Of a stretch of DNA of 64,000 nt, positions 63,014-64,000 are shown piece after piece. Location of the stretch: the NCBI RefSeq assembly GCF_005116645.1, contig NZ_SWCM01000018.1:1-64000 (forward strand). The letters run 5' to 3'. Below the pieces are notes generated by a model that was not told the origin of the DNA, searched no databases, and saw only the letters and a list, made by a program, of their open reading frames with translations. Numbering within the stretch: position 1 is the stretch's first letter; each line of letters starts with the position of its first letter. The stretch comes from Desulfopila sp. IMCC35006 (GTDB lineage: Bacteria > Desulfobacterota > Desulfobulbia > Desulfobulbales > Desulfocapsaceae). The position numbers were made by a program, and so were the translations under genes.

Positions 63014-64000
63014 ATGGATCAATACGAATACATCAGGACGGCCCAACGGGTCTATGGCACGAACATCAGCGAACTGGCTAGGCAGACAGGGAATTCGCGC
63101 AACACGATCAAAAAAGCCCTACGAGGAGAAGCGTGGGGATATAGTGAACGAGAACAGCAACTGTTTCCTGTATTGGGGCCGTATCGCACGATTATCGAGG
63201 AATGGCTGAAGAAGGACAAGGATCAGCCGAAGAAGCAACGGCACACAGCTCGGCGGGTATATAACCGATTAAAAACAGAGCAGGGTTATCAAGGCAGTGA
63301 ATCAAACGTCCGTCGTTATGTGCGGATGGTACAAATGGAATTAGGGCTTGATATTGCAGGCCAGGCGTTCATAGCATGCGAACCGGAAGCTGGGCAGGAA
63401 GCAGAGGTAGATTGGGGCACCGCAACGGCGGTTGTTGGCGGTGAAAAAGTTCGGCTGAAGTTTTTCTGCATGCGAAGCAAATATTCCGGCAAACACTTTG
63501 TTCGTTTTTATCCCTGTGAACGTCAACAGGCATTTTTTGATGCCCACATCCAGTCCTTCAGTTTTTTTGGCGGGATCTTCCCGGTTTTGATCTACGATAA
63601 TTTGACGACAGCGGTGCGTAAAATACTCCTGGGTAAGCGGCGGATTGAGCAGGAAAGTTTCAGTAAATTCAAGGCCTATTACAGTTTTACCGCCCGGTTT
63701 TGCAATGCTGACAGCGGCAATGAAAAAGGAGGAGTGGAAGGATTGGTCGGTTTTGCTCGCCGGAACTACATGGTTCCGGTACCTGAGGCGGAGAGCCTTG
63801 AGGAGCTCAACGAAAAGCTCCTTGCTGACTGCCTGTCTTACGGTTCGCACAAGATGGCAAGCCGTTCAGAGAGCGTAGCCGACCTCTTTGAGGGTGAAAA
63901 AGCCCATCTTCTCGAGCAGCCGAATATAGCCTTCAGCAATACCCGTCCGGGTGATGCCCGGGTTGATAAATACGCCACGATAATGGTCGACAAGAATCGT
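63014..64000 (+). CDS. istA: IS21-family transposase IstA, 5' part (runs off the window)
   Basis: The frame is open for 329 codons to the window end. It has an N-terminal helix-turn-helix (NISELARQTGNSRNTIKKAL) and the DDE core: first Asp in QEAEVDWGTATAV, second in LIYDNLTTAVRK, Glu in EKGGVEGLVGFARRNYMVP. IstA with IstB forms the IS21 transposition machinery. An in-frame TTG at 63005 after AGGAGGTGAGG is an alternative start and matches the usual LLKMDQYEYIRTA family opening. Confidence 0.92.
   Translation, partial: MDQYEYIRTAQRVYGTNISELARQTGNSRNTIKKALRGEAWGYSEREQQLFPVLGPYRTIIEEWLKKDKDQPKKQRHTARRVYNRLKTEQGYQGSESNVRRYVRMVQMELGLDIAGQAFIACEPEAGQEAEVDWGTATAVVGGEKVRLKFFCMRSKYSGKHFVRFYPCERQQAFFDAHIQSFSFFGGIFPVLIYDNLTTAVRKILLGKRRIEQESFSKFKAYYSFTARFCNADSGNEKGGVEGLVGFARRNYMVPVPEAESLEELNEKLLADCLSYGSHKMASRSESVADLFEGEKAHLLEQPNIAFSNTRPGDARVDKYATIMVDKNR

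Noticed and set aside
1-64000. tRNA, rRNA or tmRNA genes
   Set aside because: I looked for conserved tRNA arms and rRNA blocks and recognised none.

Overview
The window looks like part of a plasmid (or plasmid-derived replicon) from a metal-exposed anaerobic Gram-negative bacterium, most plausibly a Desulfobacterota sulfate or sulfur metaboliser. The plasmid call rests on an iteron array, a Rep_3-type initiator and parAB with parS-like palindromes in the first 3.8 kb. The host call is inference, from a DsrC-family protein, two selenocysteine genes, FeoAB and sigma-54 promoters with NtrC-type activators.

Layout: 1-3.8 kb is the replication and partition core. 4.8-15.6 kb (all minus strand) holds a periplasmic copper set (CusF-like, cupredoxin, Tat-exported multicopper oxidase, TolC-like lipoprotein, Met-rich protein), then a SpoIIE phosphatase, a Gly/Met-rich protein, a TPR lipoprotein and a porin. 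16-24.8 kb has an atypical histidine kinase, a CopA-type Cu/Ag ATPase, a SHOCT lipoprotein, a PP2C phosphatase and a Ser/Thr kinase. 25.4-35.7 kb has a cusCBA-type efflux operon facing a sigma-54-linked two-component system. 36.5-41.3 kb is a chromate operon (chrB, HD protein, MFS, chrA, rhodanese). 41.8-46.9 kb has an HD-GYP protein, feoAB and dmeF. 47.3-51.6 kb is a ZraPSR-like unit with a sigma-54 promoter.

51.6-64 kb is a mobile mosaic: a RelE/XRE toxin-antitoxin pair between near-identical direct repeats, an ORF-less group II intron sitting in a copy of a dispersed repeat, a complete ISNCY-type insertion sequence, an IS91-type element with a tyrosine recombinase, a second HD-GYP gene and an IS21-type istA running off the end. 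Inside this mosaic lie two genes that end prematurely at UGA but continue as family-consistent protein after it: a CopZ/BFD-like [2Fe-2S] protein (GR-U-C) and a methyltransferase fused to a carboxymuconolactone-decarboxylase/AhpD-like domain (C-D-P-U). The second has a clear bacterial SECIS hairpin and is followed by a DsrC-like gene.

How the parts work together: cytoplasmic Cu/Ag is exported by CopA, carried and oxidised in the periplasm by CusF-like, cupredoxin and oxidase proteins, and expelled by CusCBA. Two NtrC-type systems probably drive several sigma-54 promoters found upstream of copA, the cus operon, the cus-linked sensor gene, a lipoprotein gene and zraP. A dispersed intergenic repeat family lies at most module boundaries, suggesting the replicon was assembled by recombination between these copies.
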